Of a stretch of DNA of 60,945 bases, positions 22,364 through 31,312 are shown one piece after another (within the stretch, counting starts at the first letter, position 1; each line of letters begins with the position of its first letter). Made by a program: the position numbers and the translations under genes. The notes beneath the pieces are model-generated. The model worked only from the letters and a program-made list of their open reading frames with translations, did not search any database and was not told the DNA's origin. This DNA is from a virus: positions 1 to 60,945 of the IMG/VR virus record IMGVR_UViG_3300031784_000032, one strand, 5' to 3'.

Positions 22364-23301
22364 TACTCACTTCCTTTCTGTTCACTTGATTGATAATAAC
22401 CGTACGGGTCGGCGACCACGAACGCATCACTAATTGCTGCTTCGGCGGCGGAACCGTCGTCGAATAGCGGGCAAGTAGCGAAGAATTGGCACTTCCACTT
22501 GCAGTCCTTACTTGGAGTAGGGTATGCATTTTTGTAGTGGCTCTCTCCAGCATCCAACGCGTCGCGGACGCGTAGCATGTCTTCGAGTGTGCCTTCTAGT
22601 TGCTCTAGAAAAGCTCTTAATGTAAATCTGTTGTGGCGTACTTCAATCTGATCGTAGAACGGTGGCTTAGCATAAGCACCGCGCTTTACTTTACGAAGCA
22701 TTGTGAAGATAGCACCGTCAGTTCTATTGCCATCTTCTGCACTCTGAACTTCGTCCAGAAGCATGTAAGTCTTGACCTGCTCATTCATGTGAGCCATAGC
22801 ACCAAAGTCAGAGAAGGATCCACCAACAGTTTTGAAGTCACGAATCATGCGAGCCCCGTCGATCTTACGACGGACGCGCATATCAATCTTTCCCTGAAGA
22901 ATAACCTTGCCATCCATCATTGGACGCTCAAGAATTTCTTCTGTAGAGATCATCTCAAGCTCAGCATCAATGCCCTCAAGCTCTACCCACTCTAGGTAGC
23001 CTTCTAGCATCACGCGTCCCAGCTCTGCTTCAGTTTCCAAGCTGCTTGTGTCACGGTACTCGTCAGTGAGTTTCTTTAGGTCTTCCTTCACTAAATCAGC
23101 GTGTGCATCCAGTAAGGGCTGGCCGGTCGAGTAATAACGATCCAGGGCTTCGTGAATGCGAGACCCCAAAGCGAGAGCACCAGTAAAGTCTTGCATCTTA
23201 GGACGCAACCGGCGGTAGTAAGTTAGCCACCAACGACGTCGGCAGTCTTTGAATGTTTGAATCTCTGAGTTAGAGATTCTGATTGGTTCTGTAGTTGTCA
23301 T
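22363..23301 (-). CDS. RecB/Cas4-like PD-(D/E)XK exonuclease
   Basis: A 312-residue nuclease. It opens RISNSEIQTFKDCRRRWW, with the first cluster cysteine C20 and the S-x-x-x-x-F-x-x-C-x-R-x-W box of this family. The catalytic core is LQGKIDMRVRRK...RMIRDFKTVG (G-x-D then D-x-K), and QVKTYMLL is the QxxxY motif. Three cysteines near the end (C-x3-C-x5-C, in KDCKWKCQFFATCP) complete a likely 4Fe-4S site. It probably resects DNA ends for the neighbouring Sak4 and SSB proteins. The ATG overlaps the helicase stop, and no cas genes or CRISPR array are nearby. Confidence 0.85.
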   Translation of the reverse strand: MTTTEPIRISNSEIQTFKDCRRRWWLTYYRRLRPKMQDFTGALALGSRIHEALDRYYSTGQPLLDAHADLVKEDLKKLTDEYRDTSSLETEAELGRVMLEGYLEWVELEGIDAELEMISTEEILERPMMDGKVILQGKIDMRVRRKIDGARMIRDFKTVGGSFSDFGAMAHMNEQVKTYMLLDEVQSAEDGNRTDGAIFTMLRKVKRGAYAKPPFYDQIEVRHNRFTLRAFLEQLEGTLEDMLRVRDALDAGESHYKNAYPTPSKDCKWKCQFFATCPLFDDGSAAEAAISDAFVVADPYGYYQSSEQKGSE

Positions 23302-25118
23302 TATGTATTCGGCATTCCGTTCTTTAGCATCTCAAGTAGTTTTGCTCTATCTTTAACTATTTCGTCGAAGTTGTCTGACTTAACATCTAGAGCTTCGATA
23401 ACTCTTTCTTCTATGCTGCCTTCTGTAACGTAATCGGTGATAATAATTGAGTCATGGATCTCAGAGCCGATTCGGTGAACTCTATCTAGAGCCTGACGAT
23501 AGTCGACAAGAGACCATGGTCTTTGAAGCATAACAAGACGACGTGCCTTTGTCAAGGTAACTCCAACACCACCCGCCTGGGCAGTGAAAAGGATCCACTT
23601 AGTCTTACCGTTCTGGAAGTCATCAATAGATTTTTGTCTCTCATCGGCGTCTTGAGCACCAGTAATAAGACCGTGGGATATCCCTTCTTTTGTTAGTCGG
23701 GCACTTAGTAGCTCGATAAGCTGCCTAGATACCGCGCAAACAGCTACAGAGTCGTCCCCAAAATCGCCATTTTCCATGTCATCCATAAGAGCATCGACTT
23801 TACAGGACGGGTCTGACAATATTACTTTTTCTTCTCCAGACTCAGAAACCTCTATCTGGGCATAGGCGCTAGCAAACTGAAGCAGACGTAACGTTTGAGT
23901 CAGTGGGTTGGGGGCAACTAAAGCATCTCCAGTAAGACCGGAGTCTTCGTCGGCTCCCAGCATGGCAATCATGTTTTCTAGCATCTGCTTATAAGCCTTG
24001 AGCTGCTTAGCGCCCATCTCGACGTCACGGCGCTCGGTCATAACCTTAGGTAGCCAAGGCAGAACCTTGGCTTTCAACATGCGACGCATACGAGGATTGA
24101 TGCCAGCATAGAACTCATCTGTCATGGCTGGCTTTAGGCCGATAACCATCATTCCGCCGAAGGCGTTTATCATGGTGTTTACGTATCGGTCAATCCACTT
24201 GGTTTTGCTCGGCCACTCTCTAGGATCTAGCCAATGAAGGATGGGCCACAAGTCAACTACGTCATTAGCAATGGGGGTTCCAGTAAGTGCATACCTAATA
24301 TCTGCGGTACCTGTTGCGGCCCAAAGCGCTCTAGTCTGCTTGCTTTTGGGGTCCTTAGATCTGTGAATCTCATCAGCAACTACGGACCTAAAGTCAATAA
24401 GGTTTAGCTCACGAGGGTGCACCTCACACCTGGCTAGGGTGACTCGTGAGTCGTGCCCACCGCAGTCTTCACATCTAGCAAGTGCTATAGACCCATAAGA
24501 AAGCAACTTAGAGTGAGTTCGCAATGACTCCCAGTTAATTACATAGACATCGGCTTTTTCCTCAAAAGCTTTTCGCCTCTGCGTGGCACTGCCCTTAACA
24601 ACAGAAACGTTTACTCCGGGCCACCACCTATCGAACTCTCGTTCCCAGTTACTCTTTAGGGTGTTTGGGCAAACAATGAGCGCAGGGAAAACTTCGTCTC
24701 CGGCATCAAACATCTTCTTTAGAGCTCGAATAGCCTGAGCGGTTTTACCTAGTCCGGGCTCATCTGCAAGGAGCGCTCTACGAGACTTAACAAGAAAATC
24801 TACACCAGCTCTCTGATGTGGGAAAAGATCGGCGTCTCCCTCAGACTGCTCTTCTATGTCCCTAAGAAGATTACTTGGGTCTATTCGAGATTCTCTCTCA
24901 CTCTTAGCCCAGGCGGCTAGCCGAGGACCAATAGTCAGCTCATCTTTAAAAGTAGATCGTAAGGCTAAGCAGCCAGTCCACGATACAGGAATACGCCAAA
25001 CTTGATCTTTAGCACTCCAAGCAGAACCAGGAAGCGCTCTACATATCTCCTTTAGTCGCCACTCAGCGTTAATTTGGATATGATCAGCGGACTCATCAAG
25101 TTCAACATAAACAGGCAC
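23301..25118 (-). CDS. SNF2-family DNA helicase with HARP-like N-terminus
   Basis: The GTG start at 25118 has GGAGG 5 bases upstream. The 605-residue protein has an N-terminal domain (1-70, INAEWRLKEICRALPGSAWSAKDQVWRIPVSW) resembling the HARP domain of SMARCAL1-type annealing helicases. The SF2 core follows: FPHQRAGVDFL, Walker A DEPGLGKTAQA, VVADEIHRSK, LTGTPIANDVVDLW, and the C-terminal RecA fold with TAQAGGVGVTLT and QALDRVHRIGS. An insert near residues 215-235 has C-x2-C...C-x-V-H and may bind zinc. It likely remodels forks or recombination intermediates. Its stop overlaps the nuclease start. Confidence 0.85.
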   Translation of the reverse strand: MPVYVELDESADHIQINAEWRLKEICRALPGSAWSAKDQVWRIPVSWTGCLALRSTFKDELTIGPRLAAWAKSERESRIDPSNLLRDIEEQSEGDADLFPHQRAGVDFLVKSRRALLADEPGLGKTAQAIRALKKMFDAGDEVFPALIVCPNTLKSNWEREFDRWWPGVNVSVVKGSATQRRKAFEEKADVYVINWESLRTHSKLLSYGSIALARCEDCGGHDSRVTLARCEVHPRELNLIDFRSVVADEIHRSKDPKSKQTRALWAATGTADIRYALTGTPIANDVVDLWPILHWLDPREWPSKTKWIDRYVNTMINAFGGMMVIGLKPAMTDEFYAGINPRMRRMLKAKVLPWLPKVMTERRDVEMGAKQLKAYKQMLENMIAMLGADEDSGLTGDALVAPNPLTQTLRLLQFASAYAQIEVSESGEEKVILSDPSCKVDALMDDMENGDFGDDSVAVCAVSRQLIELLSARLTKEGISHGLITGAQDADERQKSIDDFQNGKTKWILFTAQAGGVGVTLTKARRLVMLQRPWSLVDYRQALDRVHRIGSEIHDSIIITDYVTEGSIEERVIEALDVKSDNFDEIVKDRAKLLEMLKNGMPNT

Positions 25119-25148
25119 TAGGCCTCCATCTCGTCATTTCGTATTTAT

Positions 25149-25192
25149 ATATTATCAGAAAAAAATGTTTCGTGCAACTGTTTTTTGATAAT
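25149..25192 (-). promoter_or_regulatory. Candidate promoter inside an inverted repeat, upstream of the helicase gene
   Basis: On the minus strand TTGCAC (25177-25172) is followed after 17 bases by TAATAT (25154-25149). Arms ATTATCA (25151-25157 on plus) and TGATAAT (25186-25192) bracket the spacer, with A- and T-runs that extend the pairing. It could be a promoter with an operator, or a terminator of the upstream gene. The -35 match is only moderate. Confidence 0.35.
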
Positions 25193-25194
25193 AC

Positions 25195-25662
25195 CTATCT
25201 TTCTAGCAACTTTATTGGTTTCCAGCCAAGTTTTACAAGTCTTAGTAGAGCGTGTCGAATAGCATCTAATGCGTGACCCTCTCCTCCACGGTGCCAATAC
25301 TCTAGAAACTTTAAAGCCTCGTTCGGGAACATGGCCTTGGCATCAGCAGGAGCCTGAAAAACTATATCCTCTGGCTGCCGGCCAGCGTCTAACATGCACT
25401 GCTTTAAAATCCCTATCTGCTCTAGGCTATAGGGCGACTGAGAATTACGCAAGGTCTGGGCATTTATGGTGAAGCGCTCGCACACTATAGACAGGTTTTC
25501 AGCCATCTCCGGGTTGCTCAAAACGGCCCGTATAGGCTCTGCATATTCATGCTGTTGGAACTCCCCAGACCACTCTAAAACGGGCTCCTGGCCCGTCTGG
25601 AGGCTAAATAGGGCCATTCCAGTGGCCTTCCCAGGGTCTACGGATAGCACGTATTTAGTCAT
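25195..25662 (-). CDS. RuvC-like Holliday junction resolvase / RNase H-fold protein
   Basis: I chose ATG 25662, giving 155 residues and starting MTKYVLSVDPGKATGMALF just before the catalytic strand. TTG 25734 would add 24 non-conserved residues. The RNase H-fold acidic residues are visible as D in SVDPG, E in IVCERF, and HALDAIRHALL at the third site. This is the RuvC pattern used by phages to resolve branched DNA before packaging. It lies between the DNA polymerase and SNF2 helicase genes and is transcribed with the former. Confidence 0.75.
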   Translation of the reverse strand: MTKYVLSVDPGKATGMALFSLQTGQEPVLEWSGEFQQHEYAEPIRAVLSNPEMAENLSIVCERFTINAQTLRNSQSPYSLEQIGILKQCMLDAGRQPEDIVFQAPADAKAMFPNEALKFLEYWHRGGEGHALDAIRHALLRLVKLGWKPIKLLER

Positions 25663-25755
25663 CTTTTTGCCTGCCTCTCTAGGTAGCACTGGGGGCAATA
25701 GCTGCCAGTAAACCTGACTCGATGTCTCCTGCAAGGGTAGCCAATATTACGTTTT

Positions 25756-27582
25756 TTACGCATATTTTGAGCCCCAGTTTTCTAGAGGACCGTCAACATC
25801 AGCGGTAAGAGGGACCTTCCAAAGCTGGCCTGCCGTTGTCATGCACTGCTTAACAATCTTCTTTATCTCCTCTGCTTCACCTCTAGGAGCGTTCAGAACA
25901 ATTTCATCGTGAACAGGCACAATCAAATATTCAGTCAGATCGGCTTGGTCAAGTTTTATAAGATTTGACTTAAAGACTTCTGCAGCACCACCTTGAATCA
26001 GATAGTTAACAAGAGTATAGACACGATCGTCGTCACAGGGGATTCTTCTACCAGTCCAAGTATTGACATACCCCTGGCCTTCTGACTGAAGCTTGCGCAT
26101 CCCTTGATCTTCTATCTCGCGTTGGAATCTTTGCATCCCTGGGAATCTTTTATCAAAAGCATTAGACACCGCACGCATCTGCTCTTCCGGAACACCGGCG
26201 GTCAAAGCCTGCTTAGCAACACCAGCGCCGTAAAGACGTCCGTACACTACTCCCTTAATTAGTGCACGTCGCTTGTCTGATTTTTGCATACCTGGATCTT
26301 GGTATATCTCTCTACCAATTTCCGTAAACGGATCCGATCCAGTTGCATCTGCAAGATTAAAAAGCTGAATTAGGTTTGGATCTTTAGACAAGGATGCAAA
26401 CATTCTAAACTCAACCTGGTCAAGGTCGGAAGTTACAATTACGTGGTCATCATCTTTTGGTAGGAACGCTCTGCGCACTGTGTCGTCACCCTTAGGTAGA
26501 GTTTGCAGAGCAGGGTTTTGAATTGACATACGTCCGGTACGAGCACCCATAGTCTTTACAGATGGGTGAACAAAGCCATCTACGTTGTCATTTAAGAAGT
26601 TTAAGAAATACGTGCTTGCAAGTTTTCCAGCTTTTCTATACTTAAGTGCCGTCTCTGCAAGTTGCTTAATCTCAGGGGTGCCATTGATCACTAAGAATTT
26701 TAGCTGGTCCGCCGAAGCAGACTTTTGACCGGTCTCCGTGCGCTCCGTAATCTCAGCGCCTAACTCTTCAAACTGCTGAACTAGTTGTTGGTTACTTCCA
26801 ATAGATAGACCGTTGTAGGCAGATTTAGCCCAGTCTTTTACTTGATCTGTATAGCCAAGAAGTTCATCATATTTTTTCTGCGAATACGCTAAGTCTACGC
26901 GTGCCCCATTTAGCTCCATACGAGTAACTATTCGACGAGTATTCATTTCTAATTCGTACGGGATGCTGTAAGAAGCTCCAGGTGCAAATTTAGGCCAGAA
27001 CTTCTCCCAAAGCCGCATCGTAAGAACAGGGTCTAAAGCGCCATAGGCCCAGTAGGGCTCAAACATTACTGGAACAGATCCCCAAGTCCAACCGTTGTCC
27101 ATAAGACCCTCATCCAAAACACTTTGAAGTCGTGCAGCCTGAGGATCTATATACTGCTGAGTTAGCTTTTTCAGTGCTCCAGAACCCAGAGGGTCGAGCA
27201 GCTGAGCCATAATCATTGTGTCGTGTGCACGGTGCCAAGGTATAGACCACTCAGATTGAATGTCAAACCATCTGGCTTCGAAGGCGACATTGTGGCAGAC
27301 AATAGGGCCATCAAATTTTTCCATCGCTTCGTAGAAGACGCCCTTCCACTGATCCCAGGGGATTGACCAACCGGTCATAGCGTCGCCAACTTGAACTAGA
27401 CGCAGGCGGCCGTGCCAAGGAGAGAGCGCATGAGCGCGGGGCTTGCCAGGAAGCTCTCCGGTTTCAGTGTCAATAGCAATAGCATTATGCGGTCGACTCT
27501 GCCCCAACCAGGACAGAAACTTTTGAGCCTCATCAACGCTGTTGACTAGGTTTAGCTGAACTCCCTCTAGTCCTGATGTCAT
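25756..27582 (-). CDS. polA-like: DNA polymerase I (family A) with 3'-5' exonuclease
   Basis: A 608-residue replicative polymerase. The exonuclease domain shows AIAIDTETGELPG (DxE), IVCHNVAFEARW and AHDTMIMAQLLDP. The polymerase domain has motif A SDLDQVEFRMFAS, motif B RRALIKGVVYGRLYGAG and motif C VPVHDEIVL. No 5'-nuclease domain is present, as in many phage Pol I enzymes. The residue at the F762 position of E. coli Pol I is Tyr (VVYGRLYG), as in T7 polymerase. The ATG at 27582 has no ribosome site upstream, so start choice or translation efficiency is uncertain. The primase/helicase is encoded separately at 12055. Confidence 0.93.
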   Translation of the reverse strand: MTSGLEGVQLNLVNSVDEAQKFLSWLGQSRPHNAIAIDTETGELPGKPRAHALSPWHGRLRLVQVGDAMTGWSIPWDQWKGVFYEAMEKFDGPIVCHNVAFEARWFDIQSEWSIPWHRAHDTMIMAQLLDPLGSGALKKLTQQYIDPQAARLQSVLDEGLMDNGWTWGSVPVMFEPYWAYGALDPVLTMRLWEKFWPKFAPGASYSIPYELEMNTRRIVTRMELNGARVDLAYSQKKYDELLGYTDQVKDWAKSAYNGLSIGSNQQLVQQFEELGAEITERTETGQKSASADQLKFLVINGTPEIKQLAETALKYRKAGKLASTYFLNFLNDNVDGFVHPSVKTMGARTGRMSIQNPALQTLPKGDDTVRRAFLPKDDDHVIVTSDLDQVEFRMFASLSKDPNLIQLFNLADATGSDPFTEIGREIYQDPGMQKSDKRRALIKGVVYGRLYGAGVAKQALTAGVPEEQMRAVSNAFDKRFPGMQRFQREIEDQGMRKLQSEGQGYVNTWTGRRIPCDDDRVYTLVNYLIQGGAAEVFKSNLIKLDQADLTEYLIVPVHDEIVLNAPRGEAEEIKKIVKQCMTTAGQLWKVPLTADVDGPLENWGSKYA

Positions 27583-27613
27583 TTTTGTCGTTTCGTTCGG
27601 TGTTAGTTTGCCC

Positions 27614-28084
27614 CTAAGGGATTATCTCGTAATTGTATACGTTTGCAATGTCAGAGTCAAGTTTAGAGGCCTCTTCCAATAAGCGCTGCGCCACGGAGGT
27701 TAGGTATTTAGCATCGTTATTGTCATATTTATATAAAGCATCAAGTACAGCTTCAGGCTTTTCCGAGACCTGAGCCCAGTAGCGGTATTTTTCTGGGAAT
27801 ATCAGCTCAATACTATCGTCCGGATCACAGTCTGGGCAGGGCACTGCTTTTGGGGAAAGACTGGATGCTGACGCCTCTTGCAGACTGTATCTGTCTACCA
27901 GCGGGCAGGCAGCACCGTGAAAAACTAAGGAAACCCCTATTCTTGAAAGAATGTAGGATCCGCTTTCAGTTCTGTAAAGCTCAAACTCGATCCAACGAAG
28001 AGAATTTCTGCTTTCCGAGGTAGACTTAGCTAAAAGAACTCCATTAAATTGTAAAGTTCTATTTCTATCTTTTACCTCAAACAT
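27614..28084 (-). CDS. Hypothetical protein
   Basis: A 156-residue ORF from ATG 28084 upstream of the polymerase gene. The N-terminal half is strand-rich (LQFNGVLLAKSTS...RWIEFELYRTESGSYILSRIGVSLVFHG), and a CPDCDPDD metal-like motif lies near the middle, followed by a helical C-terminus. I recall similar small proteins near replication genes in actinophages but cannot assign a function. No strong ribosome site is visible. Confidence 0.6.
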   Translation of the reverse strand: MFEVKDRNRTLQFNGVLLAKSTSESRNSLRWIEFELYRTESGSYILSRIGVSLVFHGAACPLVDRYSLQEASASSLSPKAVPCPDCDPDDSIELIFPEKYRYWAQVSEKPEAVLDALYKYDNNDAKYLTSVAQRLLEEASKLDSDIANVYNYEIIP

Positions 28085-28094
28085 TTGATATTTA

Positions 28095-28424
28095 CTATTC
28101 GGTTACTGCCGGTGGTTGGAACGCGGGTACAGCAGAAACTGAAGCGGCATAGTTAATACCAGAAGCAAAATCAGAAAGATCTGCCTCCGTGAGGCCTAAA
28201 AAGCCTAAAGACGTGTCTACAGAAGCAACAAAATCTTCTAAATATGTTTTATATAGTTCTGCATATTCAACACCAAGCCCCGGGTTTATTGCTTGAACTT
28301 CTTCAAAGCTTACAAGTTGCCTGTGTATCTCGGTGCCGTTAATGGATACAACCCTAAAAATTCTAGGAAAGCTACGTATAGTATTAGTCGTCATTTCTAT
28401 CGTGTATACGACGTTGGGTTCCAT
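28095..28424 (-). CDS. Hypothetical protein at the virion/replication boundary
   Basis: A 109-residue ORF from ATG 28424, starting directly after the fibre gene with GGAGAT nine bases upstream. The first 40 residues are strand-like (VVYTIEMTTNTIRSFPRIFRVVSINGTEIH), the middle is helical, and the end is Ala/Pro-rich. No known motif is visible. It may be a small tail-fibre accessory or the first gene of the replication side. Confidence 0.55.
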   Translation of the reverse strand: MEPNVVYTIEMTTNTIRSFPRIFRVVSINGTEIHRQLVSFEEVQAINPGLGVEYAELYKTYLEDFVASVDTSLGFLGLTEADLSDFASGINYAASVSAVPAFQPPAVTE

Positions 28425-28426
28425 AT

Positions 28427-31312
28427 TTATTTATCTCCATCTTTTAGTAGTTTTAGTTCTAGTTCTAGGGCATCTATTTTACTAGACATCTCTTGTACTG
28501 CCTTTATAAGTACCGGTGTTAGTTGAATATAATCTAAACCTAAGAGTGGATTCTCGTCTAGCTCTCCTGCAATGTCTGGATAAGCCTTTTTAAAAGACTG
28601 TACGTCAGGTTCAGGCTGCACTATAGCAGTATCTTGATATAAGCCGCGTGACTCAAGAGACTCTTTTACGCTCTGAGCCAACAGACCATACTGATATTTT
28701 GTTCTGTGGACTTCTTGACTATTCTCTCCATCGATCCACTTAAATTTTACAGGTTTAAGATCAGAGATAAATTTTAATCCTAAATCAGAATCAGATACGT
28801 CGGTCTTTACCCTAGCATCAGAGACTCCAGTTGTACTTGTGGTTGAAGTCAAAAATCCACTAGAGTTTGCAAAAACATAAGCTTTACCAGAAGAATGAGC
28901 CAGAGAGTCTACTTCAAAGCTGGTATTAGATACAAAAGCAAAAGCACCAGTATTTGACAGACTTAGTCTTCTGGAAGAGCTGGCACTAATAAAGGTACCA
29001 TCTTCGCTACAAAGAATCCTAGCGCTGCCAATGCTGGCAAACATCTGAATACCAGTGGTACCAGTATTTTGAATACCATCAATAGACCCAACCAGGGTGG
29101 TCCCCTCATACACATCAAATCTGTTATTTGTAGAGGACATAACGACTCTCGTGCCAGAACTGGCAGTTCTGACTGTACTTCCAGTCAAAGTACCTGCAGT
29201 TACTTTATCTGCATTAATTGTTCCAGCATAAATCACCCCTACTGGAAGGTTACCGGCTCCAATTTGGCCTGCAAGAATAGTGCCGGTCCGAATTATACCG
29301 CCATCAATCTCTGTAGTGTTATTAGAAAGAGTGGCGCTGGTGCTATTTAACGCTTGTATTGCCTTGGCTTTTCGTATTCTAACTACACCGGCGCTGATTT
29401 CGGTAATGTCGTTGAGCTTTTCGTTTGCTGTGCCAGCAGCCTCCACTGCGTCGTCAGCCGTGTCTTTAGCAGTGTTAGCAGTAATTGAAATTCCGTTGGC
29501 AGTAAGGATTGTTGCATATTTTAAGTCAGCGCTAGCTATCGTTAAAAATCCCGCTGCTTCGCTTCTACCTAGATAGGCACCAATGGACACCGACCCATCA
29601 GCAGCATCGATTCTAAAAGTTTGAGCACCAGATGGGTCGTAGGCCGCAAGAAAGTCCTTAGTTAGAACAATTCCTCCATTTGTAGAAGCATTTGCACTAG
29701 TACTTATCTGTAGACCAATAATGGCTTGAGCAGTCAGTGTACCAACATCAATCATGTCAAAAGTTACGATATTTTTTAGCTGAGCCCTGATCGCCACTTG
29801 ATCGGAAGGGGGGGTTATATTTCCATAAATATCTCGAACAATGATTTTGATGTAGTAATCAGTATTGTCAACCAGCTCGGTGCCAGGAATAATTATGTAG
29901 CTTCCAGCATTTGCAGGAAACTTTCCATAATAAGTATTTTCGTCCGGGGTAAACCCATCTATATCAGAGAAATATACTTGAATTTCTTTTGCTGTACCTG
30001 CCTGCACAAGGCCAGTAGCAGTTAAGTCATCGTAGGCAATTTTTATTGTTCCAAGATAGGTTGTAGCTACTGGAGCTGCAGGTTTTGATACAGTTGGAAC
30101 CGAAATGCTAGTAGTGTGCTCTAGGTCTACTCCGGAGGATAGGAGCCCGCCACTGTCACGAGCAAAGACCTTAAAGTAGGCTTTTTTACCCTGTTGGAAT
30201 CCACCTTTACTCCAGGTGGTCTCAGACCCAGTAAAATCAGTTTTGTCCCACTCTTGGTTCGGGTACTGTTTAGACCAAATCGTATACCCTATTAAGTCAT
30301 CTAAGTTTGATCCATCAGAATTTTCAGTAGGAGCGTCCCAAGTCAGAGTCACTCTGCTTAGCCCATTAGAGCTGCCGTCTGGAGTATCGTTCTCGTCAGT
30401 AGCTGCTAAATTAGTCACCGGGTTTGGGGCAACCCCGTCTTCGGTGATAGGAGAAGAGCTGCTAAACAAAACCCATCTGATGTCTTTCCACACATACACA
30501 ACGTTGTCTGGAGAGATCCAAGTAGCACCGTCTCTAATTGCCGCCTGAGCTACGGCGTGAACGTACAACTCATCTGTCACAGAAGCTACGTTTACAGGTT
30601 CTTCTAGTGATGAAGAAAAGCTGTAAGTTATAAAGTTAGATCCAACGCTTGCTACTTTGTGTAGCCCATCGAGACCAAAAAACGGTCCATCGTCTGGTCG
30701 TACGTCTACGTATATAACATCGCCAACCTTGAAAGGATTAGTTGACGTAAAAACTATTTTTGCTGTAGTAGTGGTGGCTTCTAGTGTAGATATTCTGGCC
30801 CTATAGACTACTTCTTTTTTCACGCCATACTGGGTCCCGGAGTCTGGGTTATATAGGACTGTAGCAGCTATAGTTTCTGCATCGGGAGTGTCTCTTTGTC
30901 CACTGTATGAAGCGCGATTTTCATAGGGGGGTCTGTCAGAGTTTATTGTCCTAAAATCTCCGGATGCGGTAATAGCTACATTGTTTCCGCTATGTACTAT
31001 GTTGTGGACACCGCTCACTCTAACCGTGAGGTCGTCCTGAAGTCCTGGATCCGCCTCAAAGTAGAGCTCAATTCTTGGCTTAGAGACTCCAGTAATTTGA
31101 GAACTGTAGTAGTAGCCTCCTACAACTTTTTTGTATTGGTTAGGAGCATCTAACCCAACAACAGTGTCAGGTCCTGGATCTAAGTCATCATTTTCGCCAG
31201 GAATCTGACTAGCGGGGAGTAGGTTTATAGGACGAAGTTCGACCGCAGTAACCCTGCGCTCCATAGTGCTTAAAAGATTAGTAAGTGTCTTTCTACGACG
31301 TCTGATTGCCAA
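28427..31312 (-). CDS. Tail tip/fibre protein with FN3 domain and S74 chaperone
   Basis: The TTG start at 31312 has GGAGGTGG upstream and overlaps the preceding gene by 20 bases. The 961-residue protein has a beta-rich N-terminus, one KVGDVIYV...LDGLHKVASVGSNFITY module (about 200-245), an FN3 domain (about 300-400) and a tail-tip-like region with AQAIIGLQIST. The C-terminal 130 residues are an intramolecular chaperone of peptidase S74 type (DARVKTDV...LKPVKFKWIDG...YGLLAQSVKE) with a terminal coiled coil. Such domains trimerise fibres and then self-cleave, usually at a Ser after the beta region. It closes the tail operon. Confidence 0.85.
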   Translation of the reverse strand: MAIRRRRKTLTNLLSTMERRVTAVELRPINLLPASQIPGENDDLDPGPDTVVGLDAPNQYKKVVGGYYYSSQITGVSKPRIELYFEADPGLQDDLTVRVSGVHNIVHSGNNVAITASGDFRTINSDRPPYENRASYSGQRDTPDAETIAATVLYNPDSGTQYGVKKEVVYRARISTLEATTTTAKIVFTSTNPFKVGDVIYVDVRPDDGPFFGLDGLHKVASVGSNFITYSFSSSLEEPVNVASVTDELYVHAVAQAAIRDGATWISPDNVVYVWKDIRWVLFSSSSPITEDGVAPNPVTNLAATDENDTPDGSSNGLSRVTLTWDAPTENSDGSNLDDLIGYTIWSKQYPNQEWDKTDFTGSETTWSKGGFQQGKKAYFKVFARDSGGLLSSGVDLEHTTSISVPTVSKPAAPVATTYLGTIKIAYDDLTATGLVQAGTAKEIQVYFSDIDGFTPDENTYYGKFPANAGSYIIIPGTELVDNTDYYIKIIVRDIYGNITPPSDQVAIRAQLKNIVTFDMIDVGTLTAQAIIGLQISTSANASTNGGIVLTKDFLAAYDPSGAQTFRIDAADGSVSIGAYLGRSEAAGFLTIASADLKYATILTANGISITANTAKDTADDAVEAAGTANEKLNDITEISAGVVRIRKAKAIQALNSTSATLSNNTTEIDGGIIRTGTILAGQIGAGNLPVGVIYAGTINADKVTAGTLTGSTVRTASSGTRVVMSSTNNRFDVYEGTTLVGSIDGIQNTGTTGIQMFASIGSARILCSEDGTFISASSSRRLSLSNTGAFAFVSNTSFEVDSLAHSSGKAYVFANSSGFLTSTTSTTGVSDARVKTDVSDSDLGLKFISDLKPVKFKWIDGENSQEVHRTKYQYGLLAQSVKESLESRGLYQDTAIVQPEPDVQSFKKAYPDIAGELDENPLLGLDYIQLTPVLIKAVQEMSSKIDALELELKLLKDGDK

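Noticed and set aside
22363-23301. Cas4-like nuclease as a sign of a phage-borne CRISPR system
   Set aside because: No cas1, cas2 or repeat array lies nearby. The gene is coupled to Sak4, SSB and a helicase, so a recombination exonuclease is the simpler reading.
25195-25734. Longer N-terminus for the RuvC-like protein from TTG 25734
   Set aside because: The extra 24 residues precede the first catalytic strand, are not typical of the family and have no ribosome site. ATG 25662 starts right at the fold.
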